This document shows positions 8,927 through 15,798 of a stretch of 64,000 nt of DNA, one piece after another. The DNA comes from Alkalitalea saponilacus (GTDB lineage Bacteria > Bacteroidota > Bacteroidia > Bacteroidales > Marinilabiliaceae). The stretch spans positions 124,001 to 188,000 of the forward strand of contig NZ_FUYV01000003.1 in assembly GCF_900168165.1 (NCBI RefSeq), read 5' to 3'. Within the stretch, counting starts at the first letter, position 1. Each line of letters starts with the position of its first letter. The notes beneath the pieces are model-generated. The model made no database searches. It was not told the origin of the DNA and saw only the letters and a list, made by a program, of their open reading frames with translations. The position numbers and the translations under genes were made by a program.

Positions 8927-10066
8927 TCAAAACGAATACTTCAACGCCAAATACCATGCCGAGCCGGCCTCTTCGAAAATGGTGTTTTTTCCTCCCGCAA
9001 AAATTTGAGAAATGAAATCCAAATCCCAGTTGGTCATGAGGGAGTAGGATAAGGATGGTGAAACAAAGAATGATTGCTGGTCGGGAAGCGACATAACGGC
9101 CATACCGCCAGAAAATACCGGCGAGAAAGGATGTTGCAGGCTGAGTGTGATGGCGTATTCTGAGAACATGATGTTATCTGCCGAAAGCGGCTGATTCAGC
9201 AACAGTGCAGCACTTCCCAATGGTCGGTAACCTCCGTTGTATAGAAATTCCAACACTCCGAAAGTGCCGTTGGAAAACATGTAATCTACCCCGGTTGCAG
9301 CCACAACTTTGTTGGTGCTGCTGTTGTCCAAATCCTGAAACCACGTGGCTTCACCCTTAAATCCTGCACCGCCGATACTTCCTGCCCATCCAAAACCAAA
9401 TGCACTACGGTGGCGATAATATCCGGCCAATAGCTGTAGGTCGTAACCCCGGTGATTGGTGACCCACATCAGAGCTCCAACACTTTCACGTCCATCGCGA
9501 GCGGGACTGTAAGCCGCTTCCACACGCGATGCAAAGCCCATGTTGTACTGAACTCTGACAGCATCGGCTCCGGGACGCTCTTCATAATCGAAATCAAAAA
9601 ATGAATAGGTGTTAAACAAGTCGTTTGGATTCGACACCAGATTGATTCCCCAGTTGATGCGTTGCCTGCCCAGACGGAACTGCCAGTCGTTGTACCTGTA
9701 ATCCAGGTACAACCTGTCCACTTCTGAATTTCCAACCCATCGGCCTCTATTCATCCAATTCCACGATAAATCCATTAATCCATCATCTTCCGCCAATATA
9801 TCAGCAAAAAAAGGATAGTCCGCAAACAATGGATTGTATATCATCCTGTTTCGTCCCTCAACGACAAACCGCATGTGGTTGTTCAAATCCCATCTAAAGT
9901 TTAAACGATTATGGATGATATTATCGAAAGCCGGATCAGAAAAGCTGTTGTTGAGCCTTACACCCGGCATCTCTTTTACATAACCTCTTATGGTGATGTT
10001 TTCAGTTGCCGTTAAGCAACTGAAAGTTGTGATAAATATGAACAGTATGATTGGTTTTATTTTCAT
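8927..10066 (-). CDS. Predicted outer-membrane beta-barrel protein of the ABC/LolA cluster
   Basis: 379 residues from the ATG at 10066. A longer frame to 10210 adds 48 residues ahead of the signal peptide MKIKPIILFIFITTFSCLTA and is rejected. The mature protein has alternating aromatic and polar strands with lines such as VDRLYLDYRYNDWQFRLGRQ and INWGINLVSNP, and ends in an aromatic residue (ALKYSF). These are hallmarks of a porin-like barrel, for which about 14-16 strands would fit the length. No specific porin family was recognised. It is the last gene of the minus-strand ABC cluster, 180 bases after the second permease, so it may be the outer-membrane acceptor or channel for that system. 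Confidence 0.7.
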   Translation of the reverse strand: MKIKPIILFIFITTFSCLTATENITIRGYVKEMPGVRLNNSFSDPAFDNIIHNRLNFRWDLNNHMRFVVEGRNRMIYNPLFADYPFFADILAEDDGLMDLSWNWMNRGRWVGNSEVDRLYLDYRYNDWQFRLGRQRINWGINLVSNPNDLFNTYSFFDFDYEERPGADAVRVQYNMGFASRVEAAYSPARDGRESVGALMWVTNHRGYDLQLLAGYYRHRSAFGFGWAGSIGGAGFKGEATWFQDLDNSSTNKVVAATGVDYMFSNGTFGVLEFLYNGGYRPLGSAALLLNQPLSADNIMFSEYAITLSLQHPFSPVFSGGMAVMSLPDQQSFFVSPSLSYSLMTNWDLDFISQIFAGGKNTIFEEAGSAWYLALKYSF

Positions 10067-10246
10067 ATTCAAATAGTTTTTTTTGAAAAGCGCTTTTTTA
10101 TCCGGAGACCGGAGAAAAAGGTGATAAGGTAACAAGGAGAGAAGGAGGAAGGGGAAACCGGAGGCAATTCCATGCTTCCAAACCTTAAACAATAAACCAT
10201 CCAACCCCAACCTTAAACGTCAAACCTTTCTCATCAATTCATTTAT

Positions 10247-11470
10247 TTATTCCTGTCTGACCGCTTCCGCCGGTTTTAGTCTGATGGCTTTTAATGCAGG
10301 ATATATGGACGTTGCAAATGCTGTTATAATTACCAGTATGGGTAAAATCAAGCCATAGGACGGTGCCAGTTCGGGATAAATGATGGGTTCAAAACCAAAG
10401 TCGGTAAGTGAATCACCCCCAACATTCCCCAGATTTATTCCTTTGTTCTGAAAAATATGTACCGTTGTATATCCCACCAACATACCTCCAAACGCTCCGG
10501 TGAGAGTCAGGAAAGTAGTTTCCAGTAAAATCATCACAAACACCCTTCTCTTGCTCATTCCAATGGACATCAACATGCCAAGTTCTCTGATTCTTTCAAT
10601 CACCGACATCAGCATGGTGTTCATCAGTCCGAAAGCCAGCGCCATAAGTATAATCATCAGAATGATCATGAACATGGTGCTGCCCAGTTCATTGTAAAAT
10701 GCCAGTTGGGGCGACAGTTGCGACCAGGTTCTGATTTCCAGTTCAGGATATTTCGAAGCGTAGGTTCTTGCAAATTCTGATACCTGATCCAAATCGTTCA
10801 GAACGATGGCAATTTCATTTACAACCATCTCTTTTCCCAGATACTGGCCAATGTCCTGTTTTAACACAAACACATTGGTTTCGTCAAAATAGGAGTTGGC
10901 TGTTTGAAAAACACCCGATACCCTGAATGAAGCTGATGCGAGCTCCCCTTCCAGATCCTGGAATGTGAGAACAATGCGTGATCCGGGACGGGTTTTTGTT
11001 TTCTCCGCCAGACTTCGGCCAATCAGCACGGGATTACGTGCTGATTCTTCTAAATATGAGCCGTCTATGATGTTTTTATCCAGAAAAGTGGTTTGAGCTT
11101 CCATTTCGGGGTCGATTCCTTTTATGGTTACACCACTGGTCAAAGTTGCGGTGCCCATCATTCCACTAACAATGGTTCGGCCACTCCAGGCTGCTACCAG
11201 CTCATCATTGTCAAGATGATTTGAAAGTTCCTCCCGCTTATCAATCACATATTTTGCATTGTCCTGTTTGATGAATTCGGGATGATGAATTTGGAGGTGA
11301 GAATACTCCTGTTCCACGCCGGTTCTGAAACGTTGATTCATTAGTCCCTGCGCCAGGGATGCGGCCATAAGGCCGCCCCACAACCCGGCCATGATCGCTA
11401 CAATCATTACAAAACTGCGTTGAGGGTTACGCCATATATTTCTCCACGATATGATAAGTAGTGTCTTCAT
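10247..11470 (-). CDS. ABC transporter permease, FtsX/LolCE type
   Basis: 407 residues. One N-terminal membrane helix (about 20-42, following ISWRNIWRNPQRS) precedes a large periplasmic MacB-like core domain (about 50-265). Three C-terminal helices (about 270-300, 315-345 and 370-395) come next, with the FtsX line MSVIERIRELGMLMSIGMS. The C-terminal 'PA.KAIRLKPAEAVRQE' is typical. Members couple ATP hydrolysis to mechanical work on a periplasmic substrate, such as lipoprotein extraction in LolCDE. It begins 6 bases after the first permease and pairs with it, the two forming a LolC/LolE-like heterodimer. Confidence 0.9.
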   Translation of the reverse strand: MKTLLIISWRNIWRNPQRSFVMIVAIMAGLWGGLMAASLAQGLMNQRFRTGVEQEYSHLQIHHPEFIKQDNAKYVIDKREELSNHLDNDELVAAWSGRTIVSGMMGTATLTSGVTIKGIDPEMEAQTTFLDKNIIDGSYLEESARNPVLIGRSLAEKTKTRPGSRIVLTFQDLEGELASASFRVSGVFQTANSYFDETNVFVLKQDIGQYLGKEMVVNEIAIVLNDLDQVSEFARTYASKYPELEIRTWSQLSPQLAFYNELGSTMFMIILMIILMALAFGLMNTMLMSVIERIRELGMLMSIGMSKRRVFVMILLETTFLTLTGAFGGMLVGYTTVHIFQNKGINLGNVGGDSLTDFGFEPIIYPELAPSYGLILPILVIITAFATSIYPALKAIRLKPAEAVRQE

Positions 11471-11476
11471 GCTGAT

Positions 11477-12700
11477 TTATTTTTTAGCTTCCATTATGTT
11501 GATCCTGAAAACCTTGTAGACCGGGAATAACCCAATCAGGAAAGAGATAATAAGTACAATTAGTGCCTGATTTATAAATATGGTGGGATCTGCCGAAAAT
11601 GGCAACACGGGTTCAAATCCATAATCTGCAATGGCTTCGGCCATATCTCCTGAGAGAGGGATGGGGTGGTGGTAAAACCACGCCACAACCGGAATTGAGA
11701 TGATGATTCCGAGTATAACGCCCGCCATAGAGATAAATAAGGCTTCAAAAAAGCAAACGATGGCAACCTGTGCCCGTTTCATCCCAAGAGAAAAGAGCAG
11801 CGCGAACTCTTTACGTCGTTCAATGAGCATGGTGAGAATGGTTCCGAACAACCCAAAAGCTATTACAATGTAGAGAATCATCATCATGACCATGGTTCCC
11901 GCAACATCAAACTTCATTAAGTTGAGCAGGTCTTCTAGCAACTCCTCCCATGTCAATACTCGGTGCCACTCAGGATCAATCACTTTTCTGAGACTTTCTG
12001 CCAGTTGTTGTGTACGTGCGGGGTTTTCCGGCATGATAATAAGGGAGGTTACCCGGTTATCTGTTCCGTAAAACCACTGTGCTTCACTGAGCGACATATA
12101 AATGGTGTTGTTGTTGATATCAGGAATTTTCAGGTCAACAATCCCTCTAATTGGGTAGGTTCCGGCGGCGGTGGAGCCATGAAAGCCTTGTCCGAGAAGC
12201 ACCAGCGTATCACCCACGGTAACATTCAGAATGCCGGCCAGGCCTTCAGCAAGCATCAGACCATTATCGTTGGGTTTTAGGAATTCTCCTTTTACAACGT
12301 CTTCATTTAAGTCATTCATCTTTATTTCCAGTTCCGGATCTATGCCATTGAGGATGCTGCCCCGGGTATTGTTTTCAGTGGCAACCAGTACAAAGTTTTG
12401 TAAACGTGGAACATGGTAGGCAATTTGTTCTTCGTACTTATTCAGAATCTCTTCTATCTCTTCGTCGAATAATAGAGTATGGTCAATGGATGGTTCCTCA
12501 TCGTATAGGATGTCCTGAATTTGTATGTAGCCGGTGCTGTATTTCACCATGCTGTCAATCAGACGCTCGTAGGATCCTTTCTCCATTGAGACAAAAAGCG
12601 TAGCCAACAATACGGCAAATAATACCGAACTGATGGTGATCAATGTCCGTTTTTTGTTGCGCCAGAGATTGCGCCAGGCAAGTATTAATAGAATCTTCAT
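11477..12700 (-). CDS. ABC transporter permease, FtsX/LolCE type
   Basis: 407 residues with the same plan as the next gene: a helix at about 18-42 after LAWRNLWRNKKRT, a periplasmic domain (about 45-265), and three C-terminal helices with LIERRKEFALLFSLGMKRAQ. The C-terminus FRINIMEAKK is less typical than the usual P.EALR ending. The equal length and order of the two permeases suggest an old duplication that now forms a heterodimer. The gap to the upstream ATPase (135 bases) carries a 7-bp tandem repeat, so the permeases may have their own expression control. Confidence 0.9.
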   Translation of the reverse strand: MKILLILAWRNLWRNKKRTLITISSVLFAVLLATLFVSMEKGSYERLIDSMVKYSTGYIQIQDILYDEEPSIDHTLLFDEEIEEILNKYEEQIAYHVPRLQNFVLVATENNTRGSILNGIDPELEIKMNDLNEDVVKGEFLKPNDNGLMLAEGLAGILNVTVGDTLVLLGQGFHGSTAAGTYPIRGIVDLKIPDINNNTIYMSLSEAQWFYGTDNRVTSLIIMPENPARTQQLAESLRKVIDPEWHRVLTWEELLEDLLNLMKFDVAGTMVMMMILYIVIAFGLFGTILTMLIERRKEFALLFSLGMKRAQVAIVCFFEALFISMAGVILGIIISIPVVAWFYHHPIPLSGDMAEAIADYGFEPVLPFSADPTIFINQALIVLIISFLIGLFPVYKVFRINIMEAKK

Positions 12701-12769
12701 GCTATTATATTTTAAATATGTTCAAGGTTCAATGTTTTGGGTTTATGGTTTTCTGAATATTGTAATCCA

Positions 12770-12804
12770 TCTCAACCCTCAACTCTCAACTCTCAACCCT
12801 CAAC
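12770..12804. repeat. 7-bp tandem repeat (YCTCAAC)5 with degenerate tail
   Basis: Five uninterrupted 7-base units reading TCTCAAC or CCTCAAC lie between the ATPase and permease genes. A degenerate pyrimidine-rich tail of CAAC/AAAC units continues to about 12835. A similar low-complexity tract (AACCTTAAAC-like) lies between the second permease and the barrel gene at about 10180-10225. Units of 7 bases change the spacer length freely because the tract is non-coding. Confidence 0.8.
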
Positions 12805-12835
12805 CCTTCAACTTTAAACCTTAAACTTCAAACAT

Positions 12836-13525
12836 TTAACTTATAACCTCATCCTTACTCACACTTCCATCCACCAAAGTGATGACTCTTCCCGCGCGCT
12901 CAATAACCCGCTGATCATGCGTAGAGAAAATCAGGGTGATGTTCTCTTCTTTATTGAGTTTTTCCATGATATCCAACAGATTAAATGCCGATTCGGTGTC
13001 GAGGTTGGCTGTCGGTTCGTCGGCGAGTACAAATTTTGGTTTGGAAGCCAGCGCTCTGGCCACAGCAACCCTTTGTTGTTGTCCACCTGAAAGCTGATTT
13101 GGTCGTGAATTAAGCTTGTCGGACAAACCAACCTGCTCAAGCATCTCCGTTGCCCTTTGTTCCATTTCGGCTTTGGAGCGTTTTTGCAAAAGCATAATAA
13201 AAGAGACATTCTCTTTGGCAGTAAGCACCGGAATCAGATTGTACGATTGAAACACGAAACCAATGTTTCGTAATCTAAAATCGAATAGCTCGCTCTCTTT
13301 CATGGTGGAGATTTCAGTCCCATCAATGTATATTTCGCCCCCGGTTGGTTTATCCAACCCTCCAATTAAATTCAGAAACGTGGTTTTGCCGCTGCCGGAA
13401 GGGCCTACAATAGCTGTAAACTCTCCTTCCTGAAATTCCAGACTGATGTTGTTTACCGCCTTAACAGGCGCCACGGAATTGTTGTATATCTTTTGAAGAT
13501 TGGTGGTTTTTATGACTGTTTTCAT
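12836..13525 (-). CDS. ABC transporter ATP-binding protein, LolD/MacB type
   Basis: 229 residues. Walker A GPSGSGKTT (about 40-48), Q-loop FVFQSYNLIPVLTA, signature LSGGQQQRVAVARALA (about 143-158), Walker B FVLADEPTANLD and the switch His in FSTHDQRV are all present. The short length and the TANLD D-loop are characteristic of the LolD/MacB branch, which works with FtsX-type permeases in mechanotransmission rather than in solute import. It lies between the small membrane protein and the two permeases and surely energises them. The catalytic residues are intact. Confidence 0.93.
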   Translation of the reverse strand: MKTVIKTTNLQKIYNNSVAPVKAVNNISLEFQEGEFTAIVGPSGSGKTTFLNLIGGLDKPTGGEIYIDGTEISTMKESELFDFRLRNIGFVFQSYNLIPVLTAKENVSFIMLLQKRSKAEMEQRATEMLEQVGLSDKLNSRPNQLSGGQQQRVAVARALASKPKFVLADEPTANLDTESAFNLLDIMEKLNKEENITLIFSTHDQRVIERAGRVITLVDGSVSKDEVIS

Positions 13526-13614
13526 CCGTATATCTTTTAGTTTCTAAATATCTGTGGTTCTTTTTATTCTCTCATCTATTCTGTCTTTAATCTAAGTTTC
13601 TAATCATCTATATT

Positions 13615-13767
13615 TTAATGATCAGATATTATTTCTTTTAGGCCAATTGTTATATAAGCAATAATCAGTGCCAGAATGAGAAGTGTGACAAACACACCCA
13701 TTTCAATTGGATTCATATTTCTGAGTTGTCTAAGGTTTTTAAAGCCTGTTTTATAAATTGTGCTCAT
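13615..13767 (-). CDS. 50-residue single-helix membrane protein in the ABC cluster
   Basis: A small open frame reads ATG at 13767 to TAA at 13615-13617. The product begins MSTIYKTGFKNLRQLRNMNP, a basic cytoplasmic stretch. One hydrophobic helix follows (about residues 24-42, GVFVTLLILALIIAYITIG), and the protein ends LKEIISDH. The positive-inside rule predicts the N-terminus in the cytoplasm. It starts 27 bases after the LolA-like stop and ends 89 bases before the ATPase start, so it is placed as an operon member. Its role is unknown; an accessory subunit of the permease complex is an inference from position. Coding is supported by the coherent hydrophobic pattern and the lack of any competing frame. 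Confidence 0.65.
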   Translation of the reverse strand: MSTIYKTGFKNLRQLRNMNPIEMGVFVTLLILALIIAYITIGLKEIISDH

Positions 13768-13793
13768 TTTTAATCTTTTAATTAGAGTTTGAG

Positions 13794-14558
13794 TTATCTC
13801 ACATTTCGCATATTTTGTTGTGAAAAGAAATCACGGGTCAAAGTTATTGTAAAGTCCATATTGTGTGTGGTAATAATGGTTCTGTGACCATCCTTATCGT
13901 GAGGAATTATTTCCATAACCGATGGAATTTCTCTTCCTCCCATTTTTTTTACTTCACGAAAGCGTATACTGCTGACCAATTCCTGGTATTCATCATAGTT
14001 TTCAAGTTTTACCGGCAAATAGTTGTTTTTGCTCACCCAGTATATCACTTTCTCGTAAACCACCGGAGTTTCAGGGTGGGGGATCATTTCAATTTTATAG
14101 CACTCAATACCTTCAATAGTTTCGCTGCCCAACAGTTTGTGGTCATAATCATCAACAGATGAAGTGCCCCGCACCAAATCGTCGTTGGTAAAGTCACTCC
14201 CCATCCACGATTGAGACATCATGCTGGGAGGCATTTTTACTGTTCGGTCAATGTTGGGTACGTAGTTCCATATTTCGTTACCACGTTTTAAAAAAGAGGT
14301 TCCCTGATCACGTGCTGGTGCTGTTACGAGTATTAACGAGTAATCATCGCCTAATGCCCAAGATCTCATTGTGGTTTCGCGTGTGTATCGGGGACGAACC
14401 GTTTTCATGGTCATTTCGCTAAATGATGCATCCCCTCGCATGTTGTCCTCCATACGACGGATGATCTCTTTCGGATTCTGAGCAGCGGTTGAAGAAACCG
14501 TAAGAAGAATTAAGCATATTGCCAGAATCATTTTTGTAAGTTTCATCTCTTTTCTCAT
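13794..14558 (-). CDS. LolA-like outer-membrane lipoprotein-sorting protein
   Basis: 254 residues with a signal peptide (hydrophobic core MILAICLILLTVSSTAA, cleavage near AQN). An alternative start at 14546 (MKLTK) gives an equally good signal. The mature part has the LolA-like half-barrel layout of strands: MTMKTVRPRYTRETTMRSWA, a RGNEIWNYVPNIDRTVKMPP line, then SWMGSDFTNDDLV. These lines are characteristic of the Bacteroidota/Proteobacteria family usually annotated as 'outer membrane lipoprotein-sorting protein'. The family is thought to bind acyl chains in a concave sheet and ferry a lipidated cargo across the periplasm. It is the first gene after the regulator and is followed by the small membrane protein and the ABC genes, so it is the expected shuttle of that transporter. 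Confidence 0.88.
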   Translation of the reverse strand: MRKEMKLTKMILAICLILLTVSSTAAQNPKEIIRRMEDNMRGDASFSEMTMKTVRPRYTRETTMRSWALGDDYSLILVTAPARDQGTSFLKRGNEIWNYVPNIDRTVKMPPSMMSQSWMGSDFTNDDLVRGTSSVDDYDHKLLGSETIEGIECYKIEMIPHPETPVVYEKVIYWVSKNNYLPVKLENYDEYQELVSSIRFREVKKMGGREIPSVMEIIPHDKDGHRTIITTHNMDFTITLTRDFFSQQNMRNVR

Positions 14559-14623
14559 ATTATTTTCTGTTTATGTGGTTTTTTAGATTCTATAGGTTCG
14601 GTGAATAAAGAACTGTATGTATA

Positions 14624-14649
14624 AATAAATAGTCGTATGACTATTTATT
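14624..14649. promoter_or_regulatory. Perfect 11-bp inverted repeat, candidate GbsR/MarR operator
   Basis: AATAAATAGTC (14624-14634) and its exact complement (14639-14649) flank a 4-base spacer GTAT. The repeat overlaps the stop codon of the regulator gene and lies 66-91 bases before the LolA-like start, where a promoter of the export operon would be expected. MarR-type dimers bind such palindromes. It has no T-run on the minus strand, so a terminator is less likely. Confidence 0.5.
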
Positions 14650-15111
14650 GCTTTTAAAATCCTGCCATTTTTTCAATATTTCCGGAAATTCTAATATAAT
14701 CCAGTCATAGAACTCTATGGCATTCTCGAGCCAAACCGATGATTTGTCTTTTTTATTGGATCTGAGATTTAATCCTTTTTCATACAGCGCCTTCAGGTAT
14801 TTGAGTTGTTCTGTGCGTTGATAAAACAGTTCTACCCATGAAATGTCATCCGATAACATGTAATAAGTTTTGCGGTCACCGGGAACACTGACTGGTTTTA
14901 TGAATTTGGTTTGAGTCATTGCCTTAACATTTGTGCTGATGGAGCTTTTACTGGCCTGTAAGACCTGCGTGAGTTCGTCAAAAGACACCATTTCTTTATC
15001 TGTTACCATCAGGTAGCCAAGTATCCTTCCTGCCATTCGTGTCATCCCAAATGTTTCAAACAGCAGGCCTGTCTCTTCAATGTATGCGCTTCTATCGTTT
15101 ATTGTCGACAT
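14641..15111 (-). CDS. GbsR/MarR-family transcriptional regulator
   Basis: 156 residues. An N-terminal helix (GLLFETFGMTRMAGRILGYL) leads into a winged helix with the recognition region FDELTQVLQASKSSISTNVK. A wing (KPVSVPGDRKTYYML) and a C-terminal dimerisation helix follow. This pattern is that of GbsR-type MarR relatives, which are small cytoplasmic repressors. It lies directly before the LolA-ABC operon on the same strand and probably controls it and itself. The inverted repeat at its 3' end is a candidate binding site. No ligand can be named. Confidence 0.85.
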   Translation of the reverse strand: MSTINDRSAYIEETGLLFETFGMTRMAGRILGYLMVTDKEMVSFDELTQVLQASKSSISTNVKAMTQTKFIKPVSVPGDRKTYYMLSDDISWVELFYQRTEQLKYLKALYEKGLNLRSNKKDKSSVWLENAIEFYDWIILEFPEILKKWQDFKSNK

Positions 15112-15141
15112 ATTTCTATTCTTCGTATTTTAATAATGGTA

Positions 15142-15172
15142 CAAATATATAATATATTTTTGAGTTCTGCAA
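15142..15172 (-). promoter_or_regulatory. Bacteroidota-type promoter of the GbsR-like regulator
   Basis: On the minus strand, TATATTTG (15142-15149) matches the -7 consensus TAnnTTTG. A TTG (15170-15172) lies 20 bases upstream at the -33 position. The ATG begins at 15111, giving a leader of about 25 bases. The 17-base palindrome at 15143-15159 overlaps the box and could be an autoregulatory site. Confidence 0.6.
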
Positions 15173-15422
15173 TAAAAGAACTAAAAAAACGATGTTAAAA
15201 ATTGATTCCTGACGATTGAGATGTTTTAATTGTTTTCTTACAATTGATTTGGTCATAGCCACATCAAAAAACAAAGGCTATTAGGGAAATACCTAATGAT
15301 CTTTGTGGATAAAATCTTATCAACTAAATGGTGATTAGCCATTTTTATTCATAACCAATTAGAGATTCAATTTAAATATTATGAATTAAGCAGGTTAGGA
15401 GCCTTAAGCTAAATGAACAAGG

Positions 15423-15602
15423 CTACATTTTTACCCCCTTCACATTTTTGCTGCCGATGTCCTGCGTAATGGTTAGGATATAAACTCCACTTATCAATTG
15501 ATGGCCAATTTCAATATGGTTAGATGCATATCATCTTTCCACCACTACTCCATTCATAGAATAAACCTGATATATTAATTTTTCACTTTTCAATTTAATT
15601 GC
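15423..15602 (-). pseudogene. Remnant of a T9SS C-terminal sorting domain
   Basis: On the minus strand, the frame ending at the TAG at 15423-15425 reads IKLKSEKLIYQVYSMNGVVV, then ER, an in-frame TGA (15531-15533), then YASNHIEIGHQLISGVYILT and about 15 more residues. The order (strand, S-x-x-G-V-V-V, then HIEIG..L.SGVYILTI, then K..K) is the pattern of type A sorting domains. No signal peptide or other domain of the lost protein is left. It is a relic of a deleted exported protein. Confidence 0.6.
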
Positions 15603-15798
15603 ACAGCATCTCAATTAATCAGCATGTGTGAATAGATCTTGTTTTCGATAGCACATCAAATTTGTGTTATTGATTGTTTTTTTTGTTATATCCAGAATAG
15701 AATTCAAATGTTATTTTTGAAATGTTAAAAACTATAAAAAATGTATGCTCCGGTTTTTATAAATAAGCACTTGTTTAAATTTTTAAATTAATCATCAT

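Larger units (their letters stand above)
15112..15798. other. 687-base intergenic region
   Basis: The region separates the divergent regulator gene and FN3-zincin gene. It holds the regulator promoter (15142-15172), a minus-strand T9SS sorting-domain remnant (15423-15602) and a possible plus-strand -7 box, TATTTTTG at 15712-15719. A palindrome, AAATATATAATATATTT at 15143-15159, overlaps the regulator promoter. Nothing else was recognised. Confidence 0.7.

Noticed and set aside
10067-10210. 48-residue N-terminal extension of the outer-membrane barrel
   Set aside because: It precedes a perfect signal peptide starting at 10066 and overlaps a low-complexity spacer; the extension is a chance open frame.
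12770-12835. Possible CRISPR-like repeats
   Set aside because: The units are only 7 bases and directly joined with no spacers; this is a simple tandem repeat.
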